Shown here: positions 40,870 through 51,084 of the stretch, piece by piece | How positions within the stretch are numbered: position 1 is the first letter of the stretch | How the letters are laid out: each line of letters opens with the position of its first letter | From: Streptacidiphilus sp. 4-A2 | GTDB lineage: Bacteria > Actinomycetota > Actinomycetes > Streptomycetales > Streptomycetaceae | Direction: 5' to 3' | Assembly (NCBI GenBank): GCA_014284505.1 | Contig: JAAFYY010000001.1 | Span: 1,612,001 to 1,676,000 of the forward strand | Length of the DNA: 64,000 nt | Made by a program: the position numbers and the translations under genes | Notes under the pieces: generated by a model | What the model was told of the DNA's origin: nothing | What the model saw: the letters and a program-made list of their open reading frames with translations, nothing else | Database searches by the model: none

Positions 40870-42102
40870 CTATGCGGCCCGCAGGGTGAGCAAGGTGATC
40901 TCGCTGGGGGCGAAGACCCGGAAGGGCGGGCCCCAGAAGCCGGCGCCGCGGCTGGTGTAGAGCTGGGTGCGCTCCCCGTGCCGGCTCAGGCCGTGCACCA
41001 CCGGCTGGTCGATCCGGACCAGGTAGTTGAACGGCCAGATCTGCCCGCCGTGGGTGTGCCCGGAGATCTGCAGGTCGATCCCGGCACCCGCGGCCTCGGC
41101 GACGTACTTGGGCTGGTGGGCGACGAGCAGGACCGGCAGCTCCGGGTCGGCCCCCGTCAGCGCACCGTCCAGGTTGGCGTGGTGTCCGGCCAGGCCGGAG
41201 GAGGCGGCGGTGACATCGTCCACTCCGGCGAGCACCAGCCGGTCGCCGCCGCGCTCGACCACGAGATGGCGGTTGTGCAGCGGTTCCCAGCCCAGCTCCG
41301 CCATCCGGTCGAGCCAGCCCTGGGCCTCGCCGTAGTACTCGTGGTTGCCGGTCACATAGACCTTCGCCAGCCGGGAGCGGATCGCCCCGAGCGGCGCGGA
41401 CTGCTCGCGGCGCTGCTCGGCGGTGCCGTCCGCGATGTCACCCGCGTGACAGACCACGTCGGCGTCCAGGGTGTTCACCGCCTCGGTGACCCGGGCCGAC
41501 CACCTGGCCCGGTCGATCGGGCCGTAGTGGGTGTCGGCCAGCACGACGACCCGGGTGCCGTCCAGGCCGCGGCCGAGCCGGGGCAGGGTGATGTCCACCC
41601 GCTTCACCCGGGGCACCCGCATCGCCTCGTAGTGCCCCCAGGCGAGCAACGCGGCGGCGATCACCGCGACCGCCACCGCCACGACCCGGGCTCCGTCCCG
41701 GCCGCCGGCCCCGGACGCGATCAGGACCAGCCGCAGCAGCGCGCCCAGCACCGACCAGGCGAACAGCACCCAGACCACCCCGAGGGTGGTGTCCGCGACC
41801 CGCGCCGCCCAGTCCAGCCGGACGCCCCCGTGCCCCCTGGCCATCAGCACCGGGAAGGCGACCAGGAACGCGCCGAAGAGCACCGAGCCGGCCAGGACCA
41901 CCGGGAACGGCCAGTCGGCGCCCGCGGCGAACAGCGTCCACCAGGGCAGCACGAACAGCAGGAGCAGTACGCCCAGGACGACAAACCGCCGTCCGACCCG
42001 CGCCCGGCCCCTTCCTCCCGCCTCGGTGTCGGCCTCGCCCTCCGGCGCCGACGGTCTGCCGTCCGCGACGGCCTCCACCACATGGACTTCGTTCTCGCTC
42101 AC
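40870..42102 (-). CDS. Membrane metallophosphoesterase (calcineurin-like)
   Basis: Intact protein of about 410 residues with four N-terminal membrane helices (about residues 35-160) followed by a calcineurin-like dimetal phosphoesterase domain: VVLADTHYG, CHAGDIAD, VTGNHEYYGEAQ, VLLVAHQPKYV and QISGHTHGGQIWPF, which give the metal-binding Asp, His, Asn and His set. The family includes YkuE-like UDP-2,3-diacylglucosamine or phospholipid hydrolases. Start chosen at GTG 42102 (VSENEVHVVEAV); ATG 42156 in frame is possible but gives a Gly-rich unlike extension. Convergent with the GH15 remnant. Confidence 0.87.
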   Translation of the reverse strand: MSENEVHVVEAVADGRPSAPEGEADTEAGGRGRARVGRRFVVLGVLLLLFVLPWWTLFAAGADWPFPVVLAGSVLFGAFLVAFPVLMARGHGGVRLDWAARVADTTLGVVWVLFAWSVLGALLRLVLIASGAGGRDGARVVAVAVAVIAAALLAWGHYEAMRVPRVKRVDITLPRLGRGLDGTRVVVLADTHYGPIDRARWSARVTEAVNTLDADVVCHAGDIADGTAEQRREQSAPLGAIRSRLAKVYVTGNHEYYGEAQGWLDRMAELGWEPLHNRHLVVERGGDRLVLAGVDDVTAASSGLAGHHANLDGALTGADPELPVLLVAHQPKYVAEAAGAGIDLQISGHTHGGQIWPFNYLVRIDQPVVHGLSRHGERTQLYTSRGAGFWGPPFRVFAPSEITLLTLRAA

Positions 42103-42450
42103 TACGCCACCCCTCACATCCACTGCCTGGCCACCCCCATCATCCGGCATGCCCACCCCTGGACCACGAGCCCGGGGTGCCGTCCGACAATCCGCTCAGA
42201 TGATGCCCATATACCGGCGAACAGTGACGAATCCGGCCATTGTCCGCCGATCGGGAGGCCCAGCCAGGCAGCCCCCGGGTGCCACTGCCCCATCCGCGGA
42301 GGCTGCGGCGCCTGGCCTCTGGCATATGCACGAACTGGGCGCAAATGCCAGGTACGCCCTGCGTGATCCTCTGTATACGCTACGTGTCTGACCAGGGCGG
42401 CAGCAGCCCCCTCACGCATGGGCAGCATCGACTCCAAAGGCGGAACTCGC

Positions 42451-43791
42451 ATGTCACAGCACATCGCACGGGTGGACGTCAGCCTCGACAAGTGGTCCGG
42501 TGCCGCACCGGGAACCGCTTCCGCCGCCGAGCTCGCGAACGACCTGCCCGACGGGGTGCTGCTGGCTCCCGCCCCCTACGCCGGCGAGTACGACCGCGAG
42601 CCCGACACCACCTGGACGCTCACCGGCCTGTGGGACCACCAGGGCGAGACCGCAGCGGGCACCGCGGGGATCTACTACAGCGGCAGCCGCCGCTCCCTGG
42701 TCAAACCCTTCATTTTCGCCGACGGCTTCAACTACGGCCCCAGCGACCTGCCGGGCCTGTTCGGCCACTTCAACACCCCCTATGGAACCGACCGCAAGCA
42801 GTTCCTGGACCAGCTCCTGACCGCCGGCTACGACGTGGTGCTGCTGGGCTTCGACGAGCGCCACACCCACATCCAGGCCAACGCCGGGGTCGCCGCCAGT
42901 TGCATCGTCCGGATCACCTCGGAGCTCGGCAGCAGGGAGTCGCTGACCGTGGGCGGTGTGAGCATGGGTGGCATGATCACCCGCTATGCGCTGGCCAGGC
43001 TGGAGCAGGAGGGCGTCGACCACCGGACCGCGACCTACCTGTCCTGGGACACCCCGCACAACGGGGCCTGGATCCCACTGATCCTGCAGCAGCTGGCCTA
43101 CTTCTTCGAGTCCCTCTCCTCGCTGATCCCGGGCGGCGGGCCGACCCAGGCGGATCTGATCAAGAGCCCGGCGGCCCAGCAGCTGCTGTGGGCCTGGGTC
43201 CCCGACGCCCGCACCTCCGGCCCGGTGGCGACCGCCAGCGACCTGCGCGCGGAGTTCCTGGGCGAGCTGGACGCCCTGCAGCAGTGGCCCGCACGGCCGT
43301 TGAAGCTCGGCGTGGCCAACAGCCCCGGCAACGGCCGGGGCAACGGGGTCGAGCCCGACCAGCTGGTCTTCGACTGGAACCTGCTCAGCATCCTGCAGGC
43401 CAATGTCCGCACCCAGCCCGACCTCGGGGAGGGCAGGTACGTCGGCCGGATGTACGGCAACAGCCAGTGGCGCACCACGACCACCAGCCACGTCCCCGGC
43501 CTGGACGGCGCGCCCGGCGGCACCCTCGCCTCGTACGGGCTGCTCGCCGACGCCCTGAAGATCAAGATCGACGACAGCCTGCGCAGCTGCTGCTTCGTCC
43601 CCACGGTCAGCGCGGTCGCGGTGGAGTACGACCCGGTCACCTGGAATGTCGACCTGAGGCTGGACGTCGACGCCGCCGGCGATGCCGGGGTCACCTTCGG
43701 GCTCGACCAGTTCCACTGCGACACCGAGAACTCCGAGCACGGCACGGTGACCGCCGAACTCGCCGACTGGGTACTCAACCAGCTCATCTGA
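42451..43791 (+). CDS. Lipase-like alpha/beta hydrolase
   Basis: Intact protein of about 446 residues. ATG 42451 (MSQHIARVDVSLDKWSG) is preferred over ATG 42418 because an AAAGGCGG element lies 9 bp upstream. The nucleophile elbow is VGGVSMGGMITRYAL (Ser about 169) in a PGAP1/lipase-like fold with the earlier GFNYGPSDLPGLFGHFN lid and YLSWDTPHNGAWIP segment; candidate His lies in LDQFHCDTEN or earlier. No signal peptide seen, although an N-terminal beta-rich region is present. It is followed by a convergent hairpin at 43815-43845. It may or may not belong to the neighbouring biosynthetic cluster. Confidence 0.75.
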   Translation: MSQHIARVDVSLDKWSGAAPGTASAAELANDLPDGVLLAPAPYAGEYDREPDTTWTLTGLWDHQGETAAGTAGIYYSGSRRSLVKPFIFADGFNYGPSDLPGLFGHFNTPYGTDRKQFLDQLLTAGYDVVLLGFDERHTHIQANAGVAASCIVRITSELGSRESLTVGGVSMGGMITRYALARLEQEGVDHRTATYLSWDTPHNGAWIPLILQQLAYFFESLSSLIPGGGPTQADLIKSPAAQQLLWAWVPDARTSGPVATASDLRAEFLGELDALQQWPARPLKLGVANSPGNGRGNGVEPDQLVFDWNLLSILQANVRTQPDLGEGRYVGRMYGNSQWRTTTTSHVPGLDGAPGGTLASYGLLADALKIKIDDSLRSCCFVPTVSAVAVEYDPVTWNVDLRLDVDAAGDAGVTFGLDQFHCDTENSEHGTVTAELADWVLNQLI

Positions 43792-43814
43792 CGCAGCGTC
43801 AATTTAGATCCGAC

Positions 43815-43845
43815 GGAGCGTGCCCGGAACACCCGGGCACGCTCC
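43815..43845. terminator. Bidirectional hairpin terminator
   Basis: Perfect 13-bp inverted repeat GGAGCGTGCCCGG / CCGGGCACGCTCC with loop AACAC between the convergent lipase-like and MFS genes. A small dyad TGACGCAGCGTCA overlaps the lipase stop. Confidence 0.8.
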
Positions 43846-43862
43846 CCCACGTGCGGCTGCGG

Positions 43863-45196
43863 TCAGCCGGCTGCCGCCGCGGGCCGCCGGAGCAGCAGGT
43901 GCGCGGTGGCGGCGGCGGCCGCGAACAGGGCGGCGTAGGCGAGCCAGCCGACGGCGCCGGACGAGGCCACCCAGATCATCAGCGGCGGCCCGGCGATGCT
44001 GGCGATCGGGGTCACCGCGTCGAACGCGGCCAGGTACTCGCCCCGGTGGGCCTCGGGGCAAGCTGGTAGGAGATGGTCCACCAGGCCGCGCTGTCGTACA
44101 TCTCCGCGAACGAGGCCAGGACCGTGCCCAGCAGCAGCGTCGCCACCGCGGCGGGCGCCCCGCCGTGGCCCGCCAGGGCATAGGCCGCGGCGGCGGCGGC
44201 AAAGCCGGCGCCCGCGGCCACGACCGCCCGCCGGGCACCGGGCAGGTTCTCCGCACCGGCCGCCACACGTACCTGGAACACCACCACCAGCCCGGTGTTG
44301 ACCGCCATCAGGACGCCGACCAGGGCGTGCGGGGCGCGTGTGTGCGAGACCACCCACAGCGGGACGCCGACCGTCAGCAGGCTGAGGCTGGTGGCCAGCA
44401 CCGCGGCGACCAGGATCAGGGCCGCGTAGCGCGGGTCCCGCAGCGCCGAGCGGGCCGTGCCCCCGGTGTGCCCGGGCTCCGGCTCCGGCTCCGGTCGGCC
44501 GGGGCGGGTGCGCGGCAGCGCGTGGATGTACCAGCCGCTCACGGCCAGCGCACCGGCGCTCACCAGAAAGGCGGACGTATAGGCGGCGTGCGTGCCGATG
44601 CCGACCACCACCGCGGTCAGCCCCGCCGCGACGCTGAAGCCCAGGTTTCCCAGGGCGCGCCGGGCGGCGACGGCTTTGGCCCGGGCCGACTCGCCGACCG
44701 TCTCCGCGATGATGATCTGGTACACGCCGAAGGCCGCGGTCTCGGCCACGCCGATGGCGACGACCAGGGCCTCCAGGCCCCAGCGGACGCTGACGAACGG
44801 CAGCAGCGCGAACAGCGCCGCCCGGACGTAGGTGGACAGCAGGGCGAAACCGCGCGGCCCGATCCGGCGGATCAGCCGCCCCACGGGCACGGTGACGACC
44901 AGGCTGGCGACGGAGGCGGCGGCCAGGGTGGTGGCCGAGGCCGCGTCGCCGAGGCGGCCGGGACCGACCAGATAGAGGGCGGTCACCGACAGCGCCAGAA
45001 AGATCCCGACCGAGCTGGTGAGCGCCTGCCGGGCGAGCAGTCCGCGCGGCCCGGCCGCGGCCAGGTCGGTCAGCCAGCCGAGCCGCGACGCCGAGCCCGG
45101 CGTCGGTTCCGGATCCGGCCCCGGCTCCCGCTCCCGCTCTGGCGAAGCGGCGGCGGCCGGAACGGCCGCGTCGGCGTCCAGCAGGCTGTCGCTCAC
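43863..45196 (-). CDS. MFS transporter of the peptide cluster, one frameshift
   Basis: Twelve-helix major facilitator protein of about 444 residues, likely exporter or self-resistance pump for the cluster product. GTG 45196 overlaps the NRPS stop by four bases (GTGA). A Pro/Glu-rich N-terminal tail (about 1-40) precedes the helices; the loop motif VPVGRLIRRIGPRGFALLS (MFS motif A-like, GxLaDrxGrr position) lies near residue 95-113. A central acidic loop PGRPEPEPEPGHTGG separates the two halves. One indel near 44060 shifts the last two helices, which end LLLRRPAAAAG at 43863. Coupling to the NRPS and ATP-grasp genes recalls BacE next to BacD in bacilysin. Confidence 0.85.
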
Positions 45197-47781
45197 TGGG
45201 CCGGCCCCAGCGGAGCGGCCGGGCCGGCCGCGGTGGCCACCAGCCAGTCGGCGACCGTGGCGTCGTTGGGGGCCTCCAGCATGGCGTAGTGCTCCACCGG
45301 CAGGCTCCAGGTCCGGGCCGGGTCGACCAGAGGCGTCCACGCCTCGGTCGGCACCGCCGACTGCCAGGGCCCGGACGCGGCCACCGGGCCCCGGTTGTCG
45401 GTCTTGGCAGCGCAGCAGCGCCAGCGGCGCGCCGCTGAGCCGGTGCAGCCGGTAGTCCACCAGGATCCGGGCGTTGGCCTCGTAGGACCGCCAGGCGTCG
45501 CTGATCTCCGTGTCCGCGGCGTCCTGCGGCAGGGTGCCGGCCCGGCGGGCGGCCCGGGCGACGCCGGCCAGGTCGTAGCGGCCGTCGGCGTCGACGAAGT
45601 CGGCGCTCTCCGCGTCGGCGATCCGCCAGCCGACCCGGACGAAGACGTCGAAGGCGTCGGCCACGTCCAGCTGCGGGTCCTCCGGGTTGGGCGGGTCCAG
45701 CAGCAGTACCTCGATCCGGCCCTCCAGGCCGCCCGCGGTCAGCAGCTGCCGGGCCACCTCCAGCGCGAAGACCCCGCCCAGGGAGTAGCCGGTGAGCACG
45801 ATCCGCTCGAAGCCGCCGACCCCCTCGGCCAGCAGCGCCTCCGCGATGCCCTTGGTCAGGCCCTCCATGCCGCTGTCCGACAGTTCCGCCGGGGTCTCGC
45901 AGGCCCACACCGCCTCGGAGACCGGCAGCAGCCGTGCCATCGCGGCGTAGCGGGTGACCGCGCCCGACAGCGGCGGCAGGAAGCACCACAGCCGGCGCTC
46001 GCCGGAGCGGCGCAGCCGGACCACGGTGCGGCCGGTGGTGTGGTGCGCCTGGGGTATCCCCTCGTCGTCGGCGACCAGTTCCCGGACGATGTCGCGAAAG
46101 CGCGGCGCCCGGAGCACCCGCATCGACGGGGCGCGGCCCAGCTGCCGCCGCAGGTGGTTCAGCAGTTCCACGGCGGCCAGGGAGTCGCCGCCCTCCTCGA
46201 AGAAGTTGGCGTCGTCCTCCGGCTCGTAGCCGATGGCCAGCCGCCAGCCCTCCCGGGCCGCCGCCTCGATGGCCGCGAACTCCCCTGCCGCCGCCGGGCC
46301 TCCGGCGTCGTCGGCGGCCGGGAGCAGCGCGGTCAGCGCGGCCGCGTCGACCTTGCGCGGGGGGTCAGCGGGACGGCGTCCACCAGCGTGAGCGAGGCGG
46401 GCAGCATGTAGTCCGGCAGCAGCGCGGAGAGGTGCTCGCGCAGTGCGGCGGCGGTCGGCGGCCGCTCCGGCCGGACCGGGACGGCGTAGGCGGCCAGCAC
46501 GCGTCCCGATTCGCGGGCCACCGGGAGCACATGCGCCTCGCGGACCGCGTCGTGGGCGAGCAGCGCCCGGGCGACCTCGCCGGGCTCGACCCGGTAGCCG
46601 CCGCGCACCTTGACCTGGTCGTCGACGCGTCCGTGGAATTCCAGCAGGCCGTCGGGGCGGATCCGGCCGAGGTCGCCGGTGCGGTAGTAGCGTTCGCCGT
46701 CGAGCTGCCCGAACCTGGCCGTGGTCTGCTCCGGGCGGTCCAGGTAGCCGCGGGCCGGGGCAAGGCCGGTGACCAGCAGTTCGCCGATCTCGCCGGGCAG
46801 GACCGGGCGCAGTTCGGCGTCCACCGGCCGCACGTCCACGCCGGGCAGCGGGCGGCCGATGGTGACCGGGCCCTCGGCGGACAGTTCGGCGAAGGTCACC
46901 GAGACCGCTGCCTCGGTCGGGCCGTAGGCGTTGACCAGGCGGAAGCCCGGGTGGGCGGCGGCCGCGTGCCAGGCCGCCGCCGCCTCCGGGCTCGCGGCCT
47001 CGCCGCCGACCACGATCAGCCGCAGCGCGGCGGGCAGCCGCAGCTCCGGCCGCCGGCGCAGCGCGAGGCCGAACTGGTTCCAGATGCCGGTGGGCAGGTT
47101 GAGCACGGTCAGCGACCGTTCCTCGACCCGGCGCAGAAAGTCCTCGACGTCCTCGTAGAGCAGGTCCTCGTCGCGCAGCACCAGGGCCGCGCCGGAGGCG
47201 AGGGTGGAGAAGACCTCGTCGGCGGCGATGTCGAAGGCGATGGAGGAGAACTGGAGCTGCCGGTCCTGCGGGCCGAGGCGGTACTCGGCCACGGCGGCGC
47301 GCACATAGTTGACGATCGCGTGCTGCTCGGTGACCACGCCCTTGGGCTCGCCGGTGGAGCCGGAGGTGTAGCTGAGGTAGGCGGCGGGCGAGGCCTGGAC
47401 CGGGAGCCGCTCGTCCAGCCGCAGCCCGGCTGCTCCGGTGGTCCGGATGCCGTCGGCGGTCACCACCGCGGCCGGGCGGGAGTCGGCGAGCAGGAAGTCG
47501 GTGCGGGCCCGCGGGTCGCGCCGCTCCAGCGGGAGGAAGGCCGCGCCCAGCCGTCCGGCCGCGAGCATCGCGGCGATCAGCCGCGGGCCGACCGGCAGGT
47601 CCAGGGCGACCACCTGCTCCGGCCCCACGCCGACGGCCCGCAGGTCACCGGCGAGGGCGTGGCTGTCCACTACTAGCTGAGCGTATGTCAGTTCCGTTGC
47701 TCCATGGACGACGGCGATCGCCCCCGGCTCCCGGACGGCGCAGGCGTCGACCAGGTCGTGCAGCGAGGTGGGCCCGGTCAT
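45193..47781 (-). CDS. Nonribosomal peptide synthetase, adenylation-carrier-thioesterase (no condensation domain)
   Basis: About 863 residues. ATG 47781 with GGGAG upstream. Adenylation domain (1-470) has core motifs A3 YTSGSTGEPKGV, A5 NAYGPTEAAV, A7 YRTGDLGRIRPDG, A8 GRVDDQVKVRGGYRVEPGE and A10 TPRGKVD. The last is interrupted by one missing G near 46358. Carrier domain has the phosphopantetheine serine in GGDSLAAVELLNHL (about 532). Thioesterase has TGYSLGGVFALE (Ser about 666) and the His in LPVEHYAMLE, with an indel near 45410 between them. The lack of any condensation domain means that peptide bonds must be formed by the ATP-grasp enzyme, another protein or the TE. Start and stop overlap both neighbours. 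Confidence 0.88.
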
Positions 47782-48985
47782 CAGAACTCCCAACGGATCG
47801 AACGGGTGAGGTCCTGCTGCAACGCGGCCAGGCGTTGCAGCAGTTCCGGCAGGTCGTCGGCGCGCAGCCAGACGTCGTACACCCGGCCGGCCGACCCCTG
47901 GCGCCAGTCGACCTGGGCGCCCGGACGGGCGATCCGGTCTGCCGCGAACACCCCCGGCAGGGAGCGCAGCGCTCGCGTGGTGCGGGCAGCTCGAGCACGG
48001 CCGTGGCCTGCTGCGGCGGCTGGACGTACAGGTGCAGCGTGCGCTGGGCGGGTTCGGTGAACGAGGGTGGCAGCGGCTCACCGGCGGCGAGCGAGAGCGC
48101 GAGTTCGACCGGGTCGATCCCGCCCGCGGCCGGCATCAGCCGGTGCAGTCCGCCGCCGAGCCGCCCGTTGACCTCGATCACCACCGGTCCGTCCGCGCTG
48201 AGCTTGATCTCGGTGTGGACCAGCCCGGGGGACAACTCCAGTGCGGCGATCGCGGATTCGGCGAGCGCGGTGAGCGGCCGGAGCTCCGTCTGCGGCAGCG
48301 GCACCGGGAAGACCAGCCCGGTCTCCCGGGCGGGTGCGGCCAGCGGCAGCCGGCCGCTCACCCCGATGTGTACGATCCGGCCGTGGGCGTCGACCGCGCT
48401 CTCCACGGACAGGTAGTCGGCCAGCCCGGGGCCAGGCAGGGCCGTCGCCGCCGATGTACGCCTCGACCACATAGTCCCGGTCCAGGTTCAACTGCCGTGC
48501 CTGCGACCGCAGATCATCCAGGTCCTGGACGAAGACGGTGTCCTCGCTGCCCGCGCCCTGCTGCGGCTTCACCACGGCCGGGAACGGGGCGTCGGCGGGG
48601 ACCGCTCCGCCGGTCATCGGCACCGAGCGGACCCGTCCGACCCCGCGGTCGTTGAGCCGCCGGCGCTGGGCCGACTTGTCCGTCAGCCAGGCCGCAGTGG
48701 CGGCCGAGGGGCCAGGCAGCGCGAACCGCTCGGCGATCCGGGCGACCAGGCCGATGCTCGCGTCGGCGAAGGTGACGACACCGCGGGGCCGGACCGGGCC
48801 GAGAGCGGCGGCGATGTCCTCCAGGTCGGCGCTGACCACGACCGGCCCCATTCGCGTGCCACGGCAGCATGGCGGTGGACTGCGCGTCGTCGGGTCGACC
48901 ACGAAGGTGCAGCCTCCGAACCGCTCGGCGGCCAGGGCGACGCTGCTGGCGGCGCGGAGCCGACGCTGACTACATGGAGGATCAT
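47781..48985 (-). CDS. ATP-grasp amino acid/peptide ligase, several frameshifts
   Basis: ATP-dependent carboxylate-amine ligase of about 401 residues, of the kind that joins amino acids in bacilysin-type dipeptides. ATG 48985 (MILHVVSVGSA). The ATP-grasp fold is visible: PFPAVVKPQQGAGSEDTVFV (nucleotide-binding Lys and glycine-rich loop, near 48560), DYVVEAYIGGDG, LVHTEIKLSADGPVVIEVNG and RLGGGLHRLM (the metal-binding Glu/Asn pair and glycine-rich strand, near 48150). The C-terminal domain ends LTRSIRWEF. Frame changes near 48930, 48870, 48445 and 47985. Its stop overlaps the NRPS start (TGATG). Substrate amino acids cannot be read from sequence. Confidence 0.82.
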
Positions 48986-49067
48986 CGTTCGCTGCTCACA
49001 TTGCTCTCTGACGGTCTCGGTTCGATTCGGCCGGTTCGGCGGGAACCGGAGTGATGGTGACGCTTCG

Positions 49068-50089
49068 TCAGCCGTCGATCAGGTACTCGGTGCCGGGGAC
49101 GAGGTACTTGCGGTGCGGCGCGATGGCGTCCACGTTGACGGTCTTGATGATCCAGCGGGTCTTCAGCAGATCCGGCGCACCGACCTCAAGGACCTCCTTG
49201 GCGTGGATGGTGTGGTTGTTGTAGGTCACCACGAAGTCCCCGGGCTCGATGAACACCCGGGCCTTGAGCCGGTGCAGGGTGTCATTGAGCTTCGCCAGCA
49301 GCGCGGTGGCCTCCGGGGTCAGCCCCACGGTCCGGCCCTCGAAGTAGCGCAGGTCCCCGGTCTCGCCGAGCACGGCGTGGTGGTCGGCCTCGCCCAGCTC
49401 ACGGCTGCCGACCATGTGAGGTCGTCGAAGGGGGTGTGGAAGTCGTGCCGGCGCAGGTCCTGGAGCTCCTGCTCGGTGAAGCTGTCCCACACGTCGATGT
49501 TGCGCACGAAGGAGGTGTAGACCTCGTTCCGCGGGTCGCTGCGCATGCCCACCATGTAGACCTGGTCCGGCCGGACGAAGTGGTTGGCCAGGTCCTTGTG
49601 GAAGTGGATCTTGTTCAGCGCCTTCTGCGACTGACTGTCGGCCATCGACCGCTTGGGGTAGATGTCCTGGAAGACATCGCCCTCGTTGACGTTCACATAG
49701 CCGATGGCCGGGGTGCCGCAGAGCTCCGCGAACAGCGCCAGCATGGCCTCGGCGGCGAAGGTCTTCTTGAGCTCGTACTTCGACTTGACCGGCTCGTCGA
49801 AGTCGAAGACCGGTACGTCGACGTCGTACGGGCAGTTCTTGATGAGCACCACGGGGGCGGAGTCGCGGTCACGGCCGGGCAGAGTGGCCGTGAACTGGAC
49901 GAACCGCTCCGGCACCTGGTCCCGGGCGATGATCCGGGCGACCTGGTGGGTGAACGCCTCGTAGTGCCGGTAGGGGGAGACGGTCGTGGTGGCCAGAGCC
50001 TCCCGCAGCAGATCCCGCTCGGCGTCGGTGAAGACGAATTCAGGAGTGATGGTCCAGGGACGGATTTCGGTAGCGACTGTGGTCGTCAT
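49068..50089 (-). CDS. Fe(II)/2-oxoglutarate-dependent oxygenase (clavaminate synthase-like; HrmJ/BelL type candidate)
   Basis: Non-heme iron oxygenase of about 340 residues. ATG 50089 (MTTTVATEIRPWTITPE). The double-stranded beta-helix has the HxD metal motif in IHFHKDLANHF (about 164-174), the distal His in YNNHTIHAKEV (about 291) and the 2OG-binding Arg in LKTRWIIKTVN (about 305). One indel near 49420 (HTPFDDLT then VGSRELGEADHH) breaks it. This superfamily branch contains clavaminate synthase, arginine/asparagine hydroxylases and, in hormaomycin and belactosin pathways, HrmJ/BelL, which close the cyclopropane of nitronorleucine. The presence of a matching diiron N-oxygenase across the divergent promoter favours the last role; amino-acid hydroxylation is the alternative. 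Confidence 0.85.
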
Positions 50090-51084
50090 GAGGTTCGAAG
50101 TTTCTTTCGGAAGGCGTTCGCGGGACAATGGCGTGCCTGGCCTGGCGAGCCGGAACGGGAAAGACCCATTTCCAACAAAGACGGGAAACTCAACCGTTCG
50201 GGCCAGAAATCAGGGAGCAGTGCGAACTGCTCCCGCGGCCCGTATTTCAGGAAGATGAAGGGAGATAAAGAGCCCGCTATTGACGGGGAGGCCGGCGACC
50301 TGCGCACGGCGGGGATCTTTTGGATCTGCACCGCCAACGGTGGCAATCTCCAAAGCCCCCGCAAGCCCATAACGATCATCATCAGTGACCGTGACATCCG
50401 TCAACCCCACATTGCCGTGTTCTCATCAGGTGAGACATGGGCGAGCGCCCGGGTCCGCCGGCGCCGGTTCGACCGCCGCACGCTGTCGCTGGTAGCAGCC
50501 CTGGGCAGGGGCGATTTTGACGGGAACGTCATCTTCGCGAGACGACTGACGATCCGTCCGCTTTTCCGGGCACAAGCCCCGACTGCACGCTCCCTGTGCC
50601 TGTATGCGCGGCATTGCGGGACGAAGTTGCGAACACCCGGAGAGCCTCCAGGGAGCGTACCCGCGGACTTCATACGGGCAATTGACACGACTCAGCACCG
50701 ACCCTAGGATCCGGCATGCTCGAAGTGCGGCACCGATTTATTGCGACTCCCCCCGACTTCCTGCGGCGCCCTCCTGGAGCCGTTTTTCCCCACATTCTTC
50801 CGCCTCTGCGGGCACCACCACCGTCCTCCTGAGGCGCACCTCACCGCCGGGTTTACCGAAGTCGGCTCCCGGGCAACGAATCCGCAGGACGGGCCGCACA
50901 GCGAAATCGGCCGGCGCCGGCCCACACCGCCGGCGCCCATTGTCCGCGGTCACCGCGCCGCAATTGCCGCACCTCAGTCACTGCGATCACCGCACCTCAG
51001 TCGGATGACATCCGCACCGGTTCCACGCGAGCCACGGTGTCGTCCGCATCCACCATGACCACAATCCGGAAGGTTCGTCGCGAG
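50090..51084. other. Long divergent control region between the two metal oxygenases
   Basis: 995 bp without a supportable gene and visibly lower in G+C than the flanks. It contains a hairpin GGGAGCAG/CTGCTCCC (50213-50234) in the leader of the leftward oxygenase and an exact 13-bp direct repeat CCGCACCTCAGTC (50967-50979 and 50991-51003, period 24) 80-120 bp upstream of the diiron enzyme start. Open frames here lack codon bias and family resemblance. Confidence 0.55.

Noticed and set aside
49000..49055. tRNA-like T-arm string GGTTCGATTC
   Set aside because: The flanking bases cannot form the 5-bp T stem and no acceptor or anticodon arm is found around it.
50090..50700. Small open frames (60-100 codons) on both strands between the two oxygenases
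   Set aside because: No third-position G+C bias, no ribosome site with plausible spacing, no family resemblance.
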